52,006 bases of DNA from Melioribacteraceae bacterium (GTDB lineage: Bacteria > Bacteroidota > Ignavibacteria > Ignavibacteriales > Melioribacteraceae). A program made the translations under genes and the position numbers. Positions 32,904 through 43,249 of this stretch are shown piece after piece. Each line of letters begins with the position of its first letter. Position 1 is the first letter of the stretch. The notes under the pieces are model-generated. The model had not been told where the DNA came from and ran no database searches. It saw only the letters and a list, made by a program, of their open reading frames with translations. The stretch covers positions 1 through 52,006 of the forward strand of contig JAFGMI010000044.1 of NCBI GenBank assembly GCA_016927595.1. Direction: 5' to 3'.

Positions 32904-35900
32904 CTATTTCACAAACAGCATTTTACTCGAAATAACATTGTCCGTAGTGGAAAGTGTATATATGTACATGCCCGATGACAGTGATGACGCATTAAAACTA
33001 ACTGAGTACTCCCCTGCAGATTTCACTTCATCAATGAGTGTTGCTACTTTCCTGCCGAGCAAATCAACCACTTCCAGTTTTATATTCCCTGTTTCCGGAA
33101 TTGAAAAAACAATTGTAGTTGAAGGATTGAACGGGTTCGGATAGTTACTCAAATTAAGCGCGAATGTTTCCGGAACCGATTCATCCTCATTTTCTGTTAT
33201 AAACTCTGTTGTAATATTTATAACTTCTTCCTTGCTTAACGCGTAATTGAAAATTTTAATATCATCCAGAGAGCCATTAAACGGAGTATCATTAGCAAAC
33301 GAATTCCCTAATATCAAATCCTGGTGGTTAGAAATATTTCCGCTTATATCCTGCGCAACTCCTGCCATCCAGCCGTTGATATAAAGTTTTAAATAAGTAT
33401 CGTTGTCATCCCGCATGCCGACAATGTTGTTCCAGCGGTCGCCGAGAATTTGCTGAGCGCCCGAAATAACCGCAGATGATTTATTTATATTATCATCAAT
33501 TGAGAACCTGAGTTCGTCTCCCTTCAGTTCGAATCCATACCAATTGCCGTTAGTAAGCTGGGATTCATCCGGCGCAAACGAACCCTTCGACAGCAGGTAC
33601 ATTGAATTGTCTGAATATTTACTGACTTTAACCCAGATTGAAATCGTAAATCCCTCATTCGAAAAATCATATAATCCACTATTAGGCACAATTACCCTGT
33701 CATCGATCCCATCGAATAATAAAGCGTTATCCGATATACCCTGCACGAATGGAGAAACCGGCATATTAACCATTGTACCAACATTACCGAAACCGCCGTT
33801 ATCAGCTATTGCCGAACCTTCAGATTCATCCAGCTTCCACCATGCGATTCGGGCATCCGGCAGATCGCGGGTAACGGTGAAAGACCAGACCTCGCCTTCG
33901 GTAGTACCATGATCATTTACCTCATCTATTCGCCAGTAATATCGCTTCCCTTTTTCAAGCGAATCCGATATAAAAAAAGTATCGGTTACATTGGCTATAA
34001 ACGGAGGTGGATTTGTTGTACCCAGATAAACATAATGCGATGAAACATTTAACCCCGGCTGCCAGAGCAGTACCGGAATGGCAGGAACGTAATTCTTCTG
34101 ATTTTTCGGCTCAATATTTACACAAGCGGTAGGTGCTGCCTGCTGACTGAGAGTAGAAATCTGTGCAACGTTCGAATAGATTGAATGTATTGTATCCCTG
34201 TAAGTCTTTATACGGTATGAATAAATGGTATAATCAGCCAGGTTTTCATCAAGATAACTTGTAATTCCAGGTCCAAGCTGAGCTATAACAGCATAATCAA
34301 CACCCGTTGTTCTTTCAAGTATAAATCCTTCATCGATCGGGGAATTATCCACCCATGTAAGCCGTACAGAATTTGTCCCGATCAGTTCCGCAGTCAAATT
34401 TGAAGGCGGCGGATCCATACTTTCTGTTGATAAAACTGTGATGCTTGAATATGCCGATTCCAGTGAATCATTAAATGCAACAACCCTGTATTTGAAAGTA
34501 GTGTAATCAGGCAGATTCTCGTCAAGATATGCCGTTACATTTGCACCGAGTTCAGCTATTACAATATAATCGCTGTCCGAAGCTCTTTCCAGACGGAAAC
34601 CAGTTTCATTATCCGAGTTGTCATTCCACGTAAGACTTATTGAATTGGTACCGATAAGTTCCGATGCTAGATTTGTAGGCGGTGTTAAATATTTATCATT
34701 CTGCGGAATAATGCTGTTAAGATATTCCTCGAGATTAGTATAGCCGTCACCGTCAAGGTCACCGTTTCTGTCTTCGGGGTCGCCCTCAGTAAGCCCGTTA
34801 GCAGTTTCCCAATTATCCGGCATACCGTCGTGGTCGGAATCCTCAGGTGCGGGTGCTGAATAGAGCACGGGCCAGCCGCCGACTTCGTTCTGAGAGTCAA
34901 TTATTCCGGTTCCTGAGCCATACACACCGCCGAAAGTTGCCGAACCTGTCATAACTTCTTCAGCAATCCTCGAATCAACTGCATCTCTCTTTGGTAAAGT
35001 TGCACCTGCAAATTGTAAAACAAGAAGATAAGCTTCTTCGGGATCCTGAGTTGAGACTTCGGCGATGGGAAAAGGTACGGTAATATTTTTAACCTTCTGT
35101 GCAGCAGCATTACTGCCCTGAACACCGCCATTCCAGTTATCCGCAGTAATATCCGGATAATTATAAACATAATTATCCGCAACGTACCAGTTACCGGCTT
35201 CATCAGACGGTTCAACAATCCTATACTGCTTACTTAAGGATCCCGTTGCCGGTCCATACTTATAATAATTCAAACGTATATTCTGGTTTCCGCCCTCGCC
35301 GCCGTAAGCGCTGTTATCACCCCAGTTGTAGATAACATTATTAACGAAATCGACTATTTCATTATTATTAGTAGAAAGACCCCGACTACCTTGAAAACGT
35401 GGATTCCTGCTTTTATGATGTGCTAACAGGTTATGATGGAACGTCGCTCCCATACCTCCCCATATACCGCCGTAGCCGTGATCGCCTTTGTCGTGAACAG
35501 ACCTGTTAAGACTTTCGGATATGAGACACCACTGCATCGTAAAATTCTCATTATCATAAAAGCTGGCGGCTTCATCTGTTGACCAGCTCATGGAACAATG
35601 ATCGATAATTATATTTTTCTGGTATCTTCCCCAGATTGCATCATTTTCCTGTGCGAATACATCACCAAGTCTGAAGCGTAAATATCTGATAATTACATTA
35701 TCCGCACCGACATAAACAGTATAATTTCTGAGTGCTATCCCGTCGCCCGGTGAAGTCTGACCGGCAATAGTAAGATCACCATTTTCGATATTAAGATTTG
35801 ACTTAAGCTCAATCGTTCCTGAAACTCTGAAAACAATTGTCCTGGGTCCGGAAGCATTAATAGCCTCTCTTAAACTACCCGGTCCGGAATCATTTAAATT

Positions 35901-36077
35901 TATCACCTCATATACATCGCCTCCTCTACCACCCGTAGTAAATCTGCCGTAGCCTTCTGCTCCCGGAAAGGCGAGCTGCTGTGCGGACATTTCAGCATTT
36001 ATAAATATGATAATTGCAAATAGTATTTTGAACGCGAATGAGGATTTTAAATTGCACGTTGAGCTGAACATTGTCAT
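32904..36077 (-). CDS. Secreted pectate lyase (PL1-like) with Ca-binding, FN3, LamG-like and T9SS domains
   Basis: 1057 residues; the ATG has GGAG a short distance upstream and a signal peptide (ILFAIIIFINAEMSAQ). The N-terminal ~350 residues are a parallel beta-helix with pectate-lyase phrases (AFPGAEGYGRFTTGGRGG, IDHCSMSWSTDE, HHNLLAHHKSRNPRF). A calcium-type repeat (DSDHDGMPDNWE, DLDGDGYTNLEEY) follows, then two fibronectin III domains, a third Ig/FN3-like segment, a LamG/concanavalin-like domain (about 740-955), and a T9SS type A domain (NYPNPFNPSTT...KMLFVK). It should cleave polygalacturonate by beta-elimination outside the cell, with LamG as a carbohydrate-binding aid. No other pectin genes are evident next to it. 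Confidence 0.88.
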   Translation of the reverse strand: MTMFSSTCNLKSSFAFKILFAIIIFINAEMSAQQLAFPGAEGYGRFTTGGRGGDVYEVINLNDSGPGSLREAINASGPRTIVFRVSGTIELKSNLNIENGDLTIAGQTSPGDGIALRNYTVYVGADNVIIRYLRFRLGDVFAQENDAIWGRYQKNIIIDHCSMSWSTDEAASFYDNENFTMQWCLISESLNRSVHDKGDHGYGGIWGGMGATFHHNLLAHHKSRNPRFQGSRGLSTNNNEIVDFVNNVIYNWGDNSAYGGEGGNQNIRLNYYKYGPATGSLSKQYRIVEPSDEAGNWYVADNYVYNYPDITADNWNGGVQGSNAAAQKVKNITVPFPIAEVSTQDPEEAYLLVLQFAGATLPKRDAVDSRIAEEVMTGSATFGGVYGSGTGIIDSQNEVGGWPVLYSAPAPEDSDHDGMPDNWETANGLTEGDPEDRNGDLDGDGYTNLEEYLNSIIPQNDKYLTPPTNLASELIGTNSISLTWNDNSDNETGFRLERASDSDYIVIAELGANVTAYLDENLPDYTTFKYRVVAFNDSLESAYSSITVLSTESMDPPPSNLTAELIGTNSVRLTWVDNSPIDEGFILERTTGVDYAVIAQLGPGITSYLDENLADYTIYSYRIKTYRDTIHSIYSNVAQISTLSQQAAPTACVNIEPKNQKNYVPAIPVLLWQPGLNVSSHYVYLGTTNPPPFIANVTDTFFISDSLEKGKRYYWRIDEVNDHGTTEGEVWSFTVTRDLPDARIAWWKLDESEGSAIADNGGFGNVGTMVNMPVSPFVQGISDNALLFDGIDDRVIVPNSGLYDFSNEGFTISIWVKVSKYSDNSMYLLSKGSFAPDESQLTNGNWYGFELKGDELRFSIDDNINKSSAVISGAQQILGDRWNNIVGMRDDNDTYLKLYINGWMAGVAQDISGNISNHQDLILGNSFANDTPFNGSLDDIKIFNYALSKEEVINITTEFITENEDESVPETFALNLSNYPNPFNPSTTIVFSIPETGNIKLEVVDLLGRKVATLIDEVKSAGEYSVSFNASSLSSGMYIYTLSTTDNVISSKMLFVK

Positions 36078-36281
36078 TGATACTCCGTAATGCCGGATAG
36101 CCGGCGTTTTTATATCGATAAAGTAATCGTTTAAGTATGTTGGGCAAAAAAATTTAGTTTCTTATTCTATAATAGCCATAATTATCGATTTTACTCAATT
36201 TACACTTCCATTCATTATTTCGGGCATAAATATATCAAATAATCGGGATGAATTAAAATGGAAAAATGACGGGTAGAAATA

Positions 36282-36304
36282 GGGACAGGCAGCAAACCTG
36301 TCCC
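36282..36304. terminator. Possible hairpin terminator
   Basis: GGGACAGG pairs with CCTGTCCC around a seven-base loop, 15 bases beyond the stop of the last gene in the TonB-receptor operon. On the minus strand it is followed only by a modest T-rich stretch (TATTTCT), so strength is uncertain. Confidence 0.5.
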
Positions 36305-36319
36305 GATAGAATAAAATTA

Positions 36320-38716
36320 CTATTTAAGCAGCATCATCTTCCGGCTTGTTACATACTTGCCGGTAGAAAGCACATAAACGTACAAACCTGAGCTTAACCG
36401 TGATGCATCGAACGTTGCCTCGTAAGTACCTGCGTTTTTGAATTCGTCAAGCAGGGTAGCAACTTCCTGACCCAGTACATCAAATACTTTCAGAGTTACT
36501 TTATCAGCCTGCGGAACAGCGAACCTGATATTTGTTGTAGGGTTGAACGGGTTAGGATAATTCTGTTCAAGCACATATGAAACAGGTATGCTGGCTGGAA
36601 TTTCACGAACGTCGCTAACAATGCTGTCAAGATTAGTGGGCGACATATCAGCCCAGGTATCGAAAGCTACGGCGCTTAAAACATCTTTAGATAAATCCAT
36701 TCTGTGTAGCACGCCTGTTGAGGCTTCATTATCATTCGATCCGCCGTTTGAAGCAAGACCCCAGTTGGCGCCGTATTTGTATTCGAAGAACATATGGGTA
36801 TATGCCGGGAACGTAACCGTTGTACCCCATATTGAGTCCTGCGCAAAAAGGTCACCGTCTTCACCGTTATCGTTCAGCTGTTTAACCAGGTTCAGATCGG
36901 AATCCGGCCAGCCGGCAGAAGGCCACTGCAACGGTGCTGCCTTTCCGGCAAGTACAACATTCTCGACAACGTCGAAAGCAGATTTTGTAACATCGTTTAC
37001 AGCTCCGCGCATATCAAGCTGGAATACAATTGTGACTTCCATTTCAGTCACATCTTCAGCTCTTATCCCATTAAAGGCTCTAGAGATAGTTGATACTGCA
37101 GTTGTAATATCGGCTGATTTGACAGTATATGAAATGGTTTCTTCCTGCATATCCCCGAATGCGAAATAATAATCGAAGACATCGCCCTCAAATGCCTTAA
37201 TGGGCACAACTGCTTCATAGATATTTTCGTCCGAAGTTACTGTTAAAGGATTTGTTTCACCGAATTCATTGAACGTTCCTTTAACGTACAGCACATCACC
37301 TGAAGGATTGAAATTACCTCTAAGAATTTCAACTTCCATGTTACATCTGAATGTGAACTGAATTTCAATTCCTGAACCAAGATAATCGTCATAAAAGGCA
37401 GTGTATGAAGTATTGCCGCCAGTAACAACATGTGATCTGTTATTATTTTCGTAAGGACTTTCCTTAAGGTTTTCCTCCAACTGTCCGTCTTTTACAAATT
37501 TGAAATAAACGCGCGTTCCCGGTTCCAACGCATCAATAGTTGCAGAGTAAATACCGTCGCCGTCAGTGTCAGTCATTGGATTTGCTGAGGTACTCCATTC
37601 ATTAAAAGAACCCGCCAGAGCTATTGTGCCTGTTGAGGAATTAAACAAACCTTCATCGATTTGAATATTCATATCGACATTGAAAGTAATGTTTACCGGT
37701 GTTAAATCCTGTTCGAACTTTTGGATTGATGGCGGACCACCTGCTCCGAAGTAGCCCACATATGCGGTATTACCGTCAGGTGAAAATGCCAAACCACGAG
37801 GTCTTTCATTGGCACTGTTAGTAACAGTGAACTGCCATTTAAAACTATCAACAATCGCATCGTTAGCTACATCGTAACCATACCATGTATTATTACTGTA
37901 ACCGGTGGCAGGATCGTTGTATGAGCCCGCGCTAGCCCAGAATAAATCGGACTTCGGATTCCAGTCAGCAGATTCGATTGCAAAACCTTCAAGAATTGTC
38001 CCCACAGAATCATAACCGGCAAATACGTTCGGTTTATTGAAAACTGTGTTGATACTCCTGTCGTAAGCCATATGGTAGATAGTGTTTCCATCTTTTGAAA
38101 CCATAACTGTTCTTGAGAATCCTTTAGTTTCTTCAACCGCATTTCCAACAAACGAGAAATCCGGATTGTAAATCTGGATAGGATTTCCGGGGACAACAGG
38201 TGCAACGAAAATTCTTCCTTGCTCATCTACTGCAGGTGCGGCAGGTGAAGTGCCTAAACCAAGTTCAATTCTGTTGAGTCCTTCCCCTGTTTTATAGTCG
38301 ATTCTATGCATAAACTGATTGCCCCAGACAGCAAGTATATTTCCTTCATGATCAGCTCTTAAGCCTCGTGGATTACTTATCGTGGAGCCGTAAAGCGTAT
38401 CTGTAACAAAACCGCCGCCTGTTGTTATCTGGAAAACCGGTGAAATCTCTGCTTCCGTTCCGTCAGCATTATAAACTCTTAATGCATAAACCCCCTTAAC
38501 TGTATCTCCTTCGGCTACAGCTACGTCAGTTGTTGCCCAGGGTTGCACCCAAATTTTCCCATCAGGATCAACTGTAAGTCCGTGAATCATCGCGGTAAGT
38601 GTGTCGGGATTTGTATCCGTAAATGCCCATGTACCGCCAGCATTACGCCATTGAGCATCTGAAACAATTGCCGTTAAAAGCAATAACAGAATAGATAATG
38701 TAAGTTTTTTATTCAT
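36320..38716 (-). CDS. T9SS-secreted beta-propeller protein with CBM48/E-set-like modules
   Basis: 798 residues with a GGAGG site and a signal peptide (LTLSILLLLLTAIVSDAQ). The first ~330 residues look like an NHL/SMP-30-type propeller (recurring D-x-x-G-x-I/V phrases such as DPDGKIWVQPW, DHEGNILAVWG, SKDGNTIYHMA, SPDGNTAYVGY). Next are beta-sandwich modules resembling CBM48/glycogen-binding domains: VALAGSFNEW-like (IALAGSFNEWST), VYVKGTFNEFGE-like (LYVKGTFNEFGE) and a third (VVLAGKAAPLQW). The C-terminus is a T9SS type A domain (NYPNPFNPTT ... KMMLLK). Starch- or glucan-binding at the surface is inferred from the modules. It is the last gene of the five-gene operon. Confidence 0.72.
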   Translation of the reverse strand: MNKKLTLSILLLLLTAIVSDAQWRNAGGTWAFTDTNPDTLTAMIHGLTVDPDGKIWVQPWATTDVAVAEGDTVKGVYALRVYNADGTEAEISPVFQITTGGGFVTDTLYGSTISNPRGLRADHEGNILAVWGNQFMHRIDYKTGEGLNRIELGLGTSPAAPAVDEQGRIFVAPVVPGNPIQIYNPDFSFVGNAVEETKGFSRTVMVSKDGNTIYHMAYDRSINTVFNKPNVFAGYDSVGTILEGFAIESADWNPKSDLFWASAGSYNDPATGYSNNTWYGYDVANDAIVDSFKWQFTVTNSANERPRGLAFSPDGNTAYVGYFGAGGPPSIQKFEQDLTPVNITFNVDMNIQIDEGLFNSSTGTIALAGSFNEWSTSANPMTDTDGDGIYSATIDALEPGTRVYFKFVKDGQLEENLKESPYENNNRSHVVTGGNTSYTAFYDDYLGSGIEIQFTFRCNMEVEILRGNFNPSGDVLYVKGTFNEFGETNPLTVTSDENIYEAVVPIKAFEGDVFDYYFAFGDMQEETISYTVKSADITTAVSTISRAFNGIRAEDVTEMEVTIVFQLDMRGAVNDVTKSAFDVVENVVLAGKAAPLQWPSAGWPDSDLNLVKQLNDNGEDGDLFAQDSIWGTTVTFPAYTHMFFEYKYGANWGLASNGGSNDNEASTGVLHRMDLSKDVLSAVAFDTWADMSPTNLDSIVSDVREIPASIPVSYVLEQNYPNPFNPTTNIRFAVPQADKVTLKVFDVLGQEVATLLDEFKNAGTYEATFDASRLSSGLYVYVLSTGKYVTSRKMMLLK

Positions 38717-38743
38717 ATTACCTCCATGAGTGATTAAAATCTA

Positions 38744-40054
38744 TTAATTTCTTCCATAGTTCGGAGCACCGGCTTTACCAGTTAAAACTCTTACTATATT
38801 CTGAAAAGCCTCGTTGTTTTGCTTAAATTCCTGCACTCTTCTTCTCACTATGTATAAGTCGTCTTCCAGACCCCAGGTCATTGAAATTAATTCATCAAGA
38901 TTCTGCGGATTAAAAACATCTGCTTTTAATAATTCGGGATACAGATTTTGCACAGTCTTATCGGGATTAATCATTATCACCGGATATAGTCCGTTGTTTC
39001 CTATAAATAATGTCCCATCCGCCGCAAATATCAAAGCACGTGTAAATGTACCTTCGAGATAAAGCTGAGATACATCAAAATACATTTCTTCCTGTCCAAG
39101 TGAACCATCAGAATTAATCGGAACCCTGTATATTTTTTCTACAGAGTTTCTTACAATGCTCAGATAGAGAAAAGTATTTCCTGTCTCTTTGAATATTTCG
39201 AGAGCATTAACTTTACCGTTAAATGCGTGTCTGGTAATTTTTTTATCCGGGTATGACAAGGTATAAATTGAATCACTTTTACCACCAGCCCAGATTCTTT
39301 TCTGATCGTCGACTGCAAAGTCCGAAAGCTGTTTCTGAAAATCGAATGTAATAATTTTATACAATTCCGGACGCTTACCTTCTTCAATCATATAAATTCC
39401 AGGAACAAAATCTGCACGGACTGCTAATACTACTCCATCCGGACCTATTTTCATATTACCAAAGTGTGTATCGCCTTTAAGATCGTATAAATAAGGTTCG
39501 CCTCCTGCCGGAATTTTATATTCCCCTTTATATACTCTTGGTTTAAGAGAATATGCCGATGCGATAATGCTCCCCTCGCTGTCCACACATATACCATAGT
39601 ACTGAAGCGGAGCTTGTGCATCAACATATAATTCCTTAACTGTTTCAAGCAGCCTGTAGGAATATTTTTCGCTGGGCAGTTCGGCTCCTGCGACGGCTAC
39701 TCTTATATTGGCATTCACTCCATCCGAATCAGCAGGAATGGGCACAAGCGGCGCTTTAACAATAAGTTGCGTTACAGAAGCCTGTAGAATTTCTGCAACA
39801 TTTCCATCGCCGAATGTAACAAAGTTCTCCTCGAATACCGTTGAAAAATTTTCCCCGTTGATAACAACCTCCGTAACTCCCGATAATGCTTTACTTGCAG
39901 GAATAACAGAAGTAATCAGCGGCGCGGCATTACTTTCTTTTATTTTAGTATCCAGACTGTCGGTAATCTCTTCCTCACAGCCGGGAAAAAACAAAACGCC
40001 CGCTGCTAAAATAAACTTTAGCACATTAGATAATGAAAAGTATTTCTTGTTCAT
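38744..40054 (-). CDS. IPT/TIG-domain protein with propeller, probable lipoprotein
   Basis: About 436 residues from the ATG at 40054; a GTG four codons earlier is also possible. The hydrophobic segment ends LFFPGCEEE, a plausible though imperfect lipobox, so a lipid-anchored protein is expected. Residues about 50-130 form an IPT/TIG immunoglobulin-like domain (LITSVIPASKALSGVTEVVI, VNGENFS-like). The remaining ~300 residues carry beta-propeller repeats of the NHL/SMP-30 type (IKIGPDGVVLAV-like, DDQKRIWAGG, FAADGTLFIG). It lies between the PorV/PorQ-like gene and the propeller/CBM gene, both 27-30 bases away. A cell-surface binding or accessory role in glycan uptake is inferred. Confidence 0.65.
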   Translation of the reverse strand: MNKKYFSLSNVLKFILAAGVLFFPGCEEEITDSLDTKIKESNAAPLITSVIPASKALSGVTEVVINGENFSTVFEENFVTFGDGNVAEILQASVTQLIVKAPLVPIPADSDGVNANIRVAVAGAELPSEKYSYRLLETVKELYVDAQAPLQYYGICVDSEGSIIASAYSLKPRVYKGEYKIPAGGEPYLYDLKGDTHFGNMKIGPDGVVLAVRADFVPGIYMIEEGKRPELYKIITFDFQKQLSDFAVDDQKRIWAGGKSDSIYTLSYPDKKITRHAFNGKVNALEIFKETGNTFLYLSIVRNSVEKIYRVPINSDGSLGQEEMYFDVSQLYLEGTFTRALIFAADGTLFIGNNGLYPVIMINPDKTVQNLYPELLKADVFNPQNLDELISMTWGLEDDLYIVRRRVQEFKQNNEAFQNIVRVLTGKAGAPNYGRN

Positions 40055-40083
40055 TTTATTATTCACCCGAGTTTACAATCATT

Positions 40084-41091
40084 TTAGTAAGCTATTCTTA
40101 CAGAGAATCTGTGTACGTCATCAAAAATAGTATGGGGTTCGTATGCATAATCGACCGACATAAAAACACCAGCCAGACTGCGTTTAATACCGAAACCTGC
40201 ATTAAAACCTGCATCATCGTTCGGAGAATTAAATCCTGTTCTGATCGAAAAAGTATTAATAAAAGTATATTCTGCGCCAATAATTATCTGCTCGGAAAAA
40301 TCCCTGGGGTGATTCGCGTCCAGTGCAATTATAAGCGAATGATTTTCTTTATTGAACGGTAGTACGTCTATCAAATCGAACGACATGCCAATCTGGAATA
40401 TAAGAGGCAGCTGAAATCCTTCTTCAATAAATTTAATCTCTTCCGAGAAATTTCTCACACTCATTCCGATGTTGAGACTCTCGAAACCTGTTTTATAGAT
40501 CAATCCGAAATCAAATGCAAATACTGATGTCTCGAATTTTTCAGTTTCATAACCGTCAGTTGTCAATCCAACCTTGCCGTCACCGATCAGTGACTGACGG
40601 ATGTATTTCACGTTTCCGCCGATAGCAAACTTCTGCGACAAGCTTCGTGCATAACCAATACCGATTGCTATTGCAGAAGGTGAGTAAGTGCCCAGATCGA
40701 GATAGCCTTTATCATTTGTCGACCGGACGGTTTCCATAAATTCACCGTAATCAACCGCCACAACTGATATACCCAGCACACCATAATAATTATCAAAAGG
40801 CTGAACTGCAACTGTAGCCGAAAGATGATTAATGTCTGCAATCCATTGAGTAGTATTAACCGAAACGTCCACCATAGTCGGTATTTCCGCCATGCCAGCC
40901 GGATTATATAACATCGAAGCCGATCCGCCGTGAAGCGAGGTTATGGCTCCTGATATTCCCGCAACCTGTGCGTTGGTGGAAACATTTAAAAATTTCATCC
41001 CGGTCTGTGCCAGTTTCTTTGTCTGGGCAAAGCTGCCTGCCGTAAAGAACCCTATCATTACAAAACCGATTATAATATTCTTTATGTTCAT
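40084..41091 (-). CDS. PorV/PorQ-family outer membrane beta-barrel protein
   Basis: 335 residues with a signal peptide ending SFAQ. The region KFLNVSTNAQVAGISGAITS and SASMLYNPAGMAEI matches the PorV/PorQ family N-terminus, and the rest alternates strands expected of a FadL-like barrel. In T9SS, PorV carries cargo from the translocon to the attachment complex; PorQ-like relatives have less clear roles. It sits in an operon with a TonB-dependent receptor and extracellular proteins, so it may be a dedicated export or attachment partner for them. It is not a FadL transporter of the type seen at 9.6-10.9 kb. Confidence 0.75.
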   Translation of the reverse strand: MNIKNIIIGFVMIGFFTAGSFAQTKKLAQTGMKFLNVSTNAQVAGISGAITSLHGGSASMLYNPAGMAEIPTMVDVSVNTTQWIADINHLSATVAVQPFDNYYGVLGISVVAVDYGEFMETVRSTNDKGYLDLGTYSPSAIAIGIGYARSLSQKFAIGGNVKYIRQSLIGDGKVGLTTDGYETEKFETSVFAFDFGLIYKTGFESLNIGMSVRNFSEEIKFIEEGFQLPLIFQIGMSFDLIDVLPFNKENHSLIIALDANHPRDFSEQIIIGAEYTFINTFSIRTGFNSPNDDAGFNAGFGIKRSLAGVFMSVDYAYEPHTIFDDVHRFSVRIAY

Positions 41092-41118
41092 TGAATTACC
41101 CGATTAAATTCTTATCCA

Positions 41119-43218
41119 TTACCTGATAACAGTAAATTTCAAAATTTGTTTTTCACCTCTGTCACTATCGGTAACTACTGCAATATAAACACCGCTTACC
41201 ACCAGCTGGTTGGAGGAAGTATTAAGATCCCAGAATTCGTCGCCGCTACCGTCGGAATGTTCAATTTCCCTGATCAGTTCGCCGAGTTCTGTAAAAATCT
41301 GAATTTTGCATTTACCGGGTATATCGTAAAACGCCAGCCTGTTTTGCCTTGCCGGGAACAGCAGGTTATTCTGATCAGCCGATATTATATAAGGATTAGG
41401 AACCACCCGCATATCGGTAAGCTTTTCACCCGGTTTTCTTTTCAGGTTTGCAGCGGTAAATGTTTGAGTATAAAATCTGCCGCTCTTTAAAGCAATGTTT
41501 TGCGGAGTAAGCCCACCGCCGTTATTGTCGCTTTCATCACCGACCGATACAATATAATAATAGTAATCAACACCTCTCTGAGCGGTTGTGTCTGAGTACT
41601 CAAATTCATCGGGTGCGGCATTGTAAATAAGAGTATATGTGCTGTCGTATTTACCGCGCGCTCTGTAGATCTCGAATCCAGATATTGCCGGTCCCTGCCC
41701 GTCGTGATTCCAGGTTAAATGTATTCTGTCACCCTCTCCGACAACATAAAATGTGTTGGGAGGATAAGGATTTTGAGGAATAGTAAATCCGTTCCCGCTG
41801 TTGAAGTTTGCAGTAAGCATCCTGTAGGTTTTCATAAGCGAATCTTTGCTTGTCATCACCCAGGTATTTTTTTCAATGTCCGAAATAGTGCCGTTTTTAA
41901 ATTTTCTTCCGATACTCACAGTACTATCCCGGCACAAACCGTTTGCAGCTTCAGCCCATACAATTCTTATACTGTCGCCGTGCGCAAGTGTATAAGGTCC
42001 GTATCCGATAGCTGCAGAAAAACCGCCGGATGTTCCCAGACCGGGATCGGTTTTTTGCTGGGCAAAATTTCCGGACGGTTCAACTGCGTACGCATGTCTT
42101 GGATTTTTATGCCCCGCAGAAATGAACCTGTCATATTCCTCTGTCATATTAGCGCTGTTGAAGGAATCGTTGTTAGAAGTAAGTTTATGATCAGAGTCCT
42201 CGTAAGAAGTGGTGGAGGGCTGAGTCAAATCGTTTGACTGGTCGGATGATGATTTATCCGCATGAAGTGTAATCTGACCGATAAACTGTGCAGAACCGAG
42301 ACGTCCGACAGTATCGGTAGCTGTCAGGTATCCTCTGGAAGTATTGGGTACCCAGATAGGACCTCCTATGTTATCATAGTTCACTTGTTTCTGTGGCCAG
42401 TAGCCATGCCAGGCAAACATAGACTTAAAATTTTCATCTGACGGATCGTTTTTAAGTCCGTCGCCACGGGCATCAATCATTGTGTTCATACCCCATCCGC
42501 TTCCATTGCCTATAACATACCTGGAATTTGCAGACACAGCCCATCGAAAAAGATAATATGCGTATAAGTCTTCAAGCGTGCCGCCGGGCAGTTCAATTTC
42601 AGCATCATCATCTACATTACCCGTATTAACTATTATAACCTCATGGATAATATAATTGTCGTGAAATTCCTGGCTGAACTGATAAATTTTTCTTTTTACA
42701 GTTGCGCCGATCTGTGTATTAACTACATTATAAATCATTCTGTCGTAAGGAAGATCGGGATCTATTTCCATATCCTGATTTTCGATAAAAGTCTGCGGTG
42801 TGGATTCAACACCATCAACTGCTACCTCCGGTGCGGGGAATTTTGAAACAACTTTAAACTCAACGGGGAAAAACTCGTTGGCACCGTTTACACGAGGTCC
42901 TACATGCACAACCTTATGCAGCCATGATCTGCCGCCGAACTGAGATGCGTCGGTAAAGTTTTTTACACCTATCCAGAAAGCTTTAGCCGCCTGCATATCC
43001 TGCCACGAATAAATAGCCGGCCAGCGCATTCCGTACTGCTGCTCCGCTACCAGTCCTTCTTCAATTTCACATCCGAATTCCGAATACCAGTTATGCAGCG
43101 AACCGACAGCCAGCCATCTGGTGCGCCCCTGACTTAAAATACTTTCCGATACAAAAATCAGAATCAAAAAAACTAATCCGGAAATCTTTGTAATACTGTA
43201 AATATTTTTTTTATTCAT
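41119..43218 (-). CDS. Secreted protein with FN3 and C-terminal FlgD-like/T9SS-type domain
   Basis: 699 residues with a GAGGT site and signal peptide (SGLVFLILIFVSESILSQ). The N-terminal ~480 residues have no recognised domain but are rich in aromatic residues and beta strands (WPAIYSWQDMQAAKAFWIG). A fibronectin III domain (about 500-585) follows, and the C-terminus (VVPNPYIISADQNN ... ELGELIREIE ... SGVYIAVVTDSDR) resembles a FlgD-like or T9SS sorting domain in a divergent form that lacks the YPNPFNP core. It lies directly after the TonB receptor gene, the place usually held by SusD, but has no lipobox and no SusD-like features visible. Its role is unknown. Confidence 0.6.
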   Translation of the reverse strand: MNKKNIYSITKISGLVFLILIFVSESILSQGRTRWLAVGSLHNWYSEFGCEIEEGLVAEQQYGMRWPAIYSWQDMQAAKAFWIGVKNFTDASQFGGRSWLHKVVHVGPRVNGANEFFPVEFKVVSKFPAPEVAVDGVESTPQTFIENQDMEIDPDLPYDRMIYNVVNTQIGATVKRKIYQFSQEFHDNYIIHEVIIVNTGNVDDDAEIELPGGTLEDLYAYYLFRWAVSANSRYVIGNGSGWGMNTMIDARGDGLKNDPSDENFKSMFAWHGYWPQKQVNYDNIGGPIWVPNTSRGYLTATDTVGRLGSAQFIGQITLHADKSSSDQSNDLTQPSTTSYEDSDHKLTSNNDSFNSANMTEEYDRFISAGHKNPRHAYAVEPSGNFAQQKTDPGLGTSGGFSAAIGYGPYTLAHGDSIRIVWAEAANGLCRDSTVSIGRKFKNGTISDIEKNTWVMTSKDSLMKTYRMLTANFNSGNGFTIPQNPYPPNTFYVVGEGDRIHLTWNHDGQGPAISGFEIYRARGKYDSTYTLIYNAAPDEFEYSDTTAQRGVDYYYYIVSVGDESDNNGGGLTPQNIALKSGRFYTQTFTAANLKRKPGEKLTDMRVVPNPYIISADQNNLLFPARQNRLAFYDIPGKCKIQIFTELGELIREIEHSDGSGDEFWDLNTSSNQLVVSGVYIAVVTDSDRGEKQILKFTVIR

Positions 43219-43249
43219 CTGTACCTCAACAATGCATAACTGAATTCAA

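Noticed and set aside
41119..43218. SusD homologue after the TonB receptor
   Set aside because: No lipobox and no SusD-like features can be seen; it has a cleavable-type signal peptide and an FN3 domain instead.
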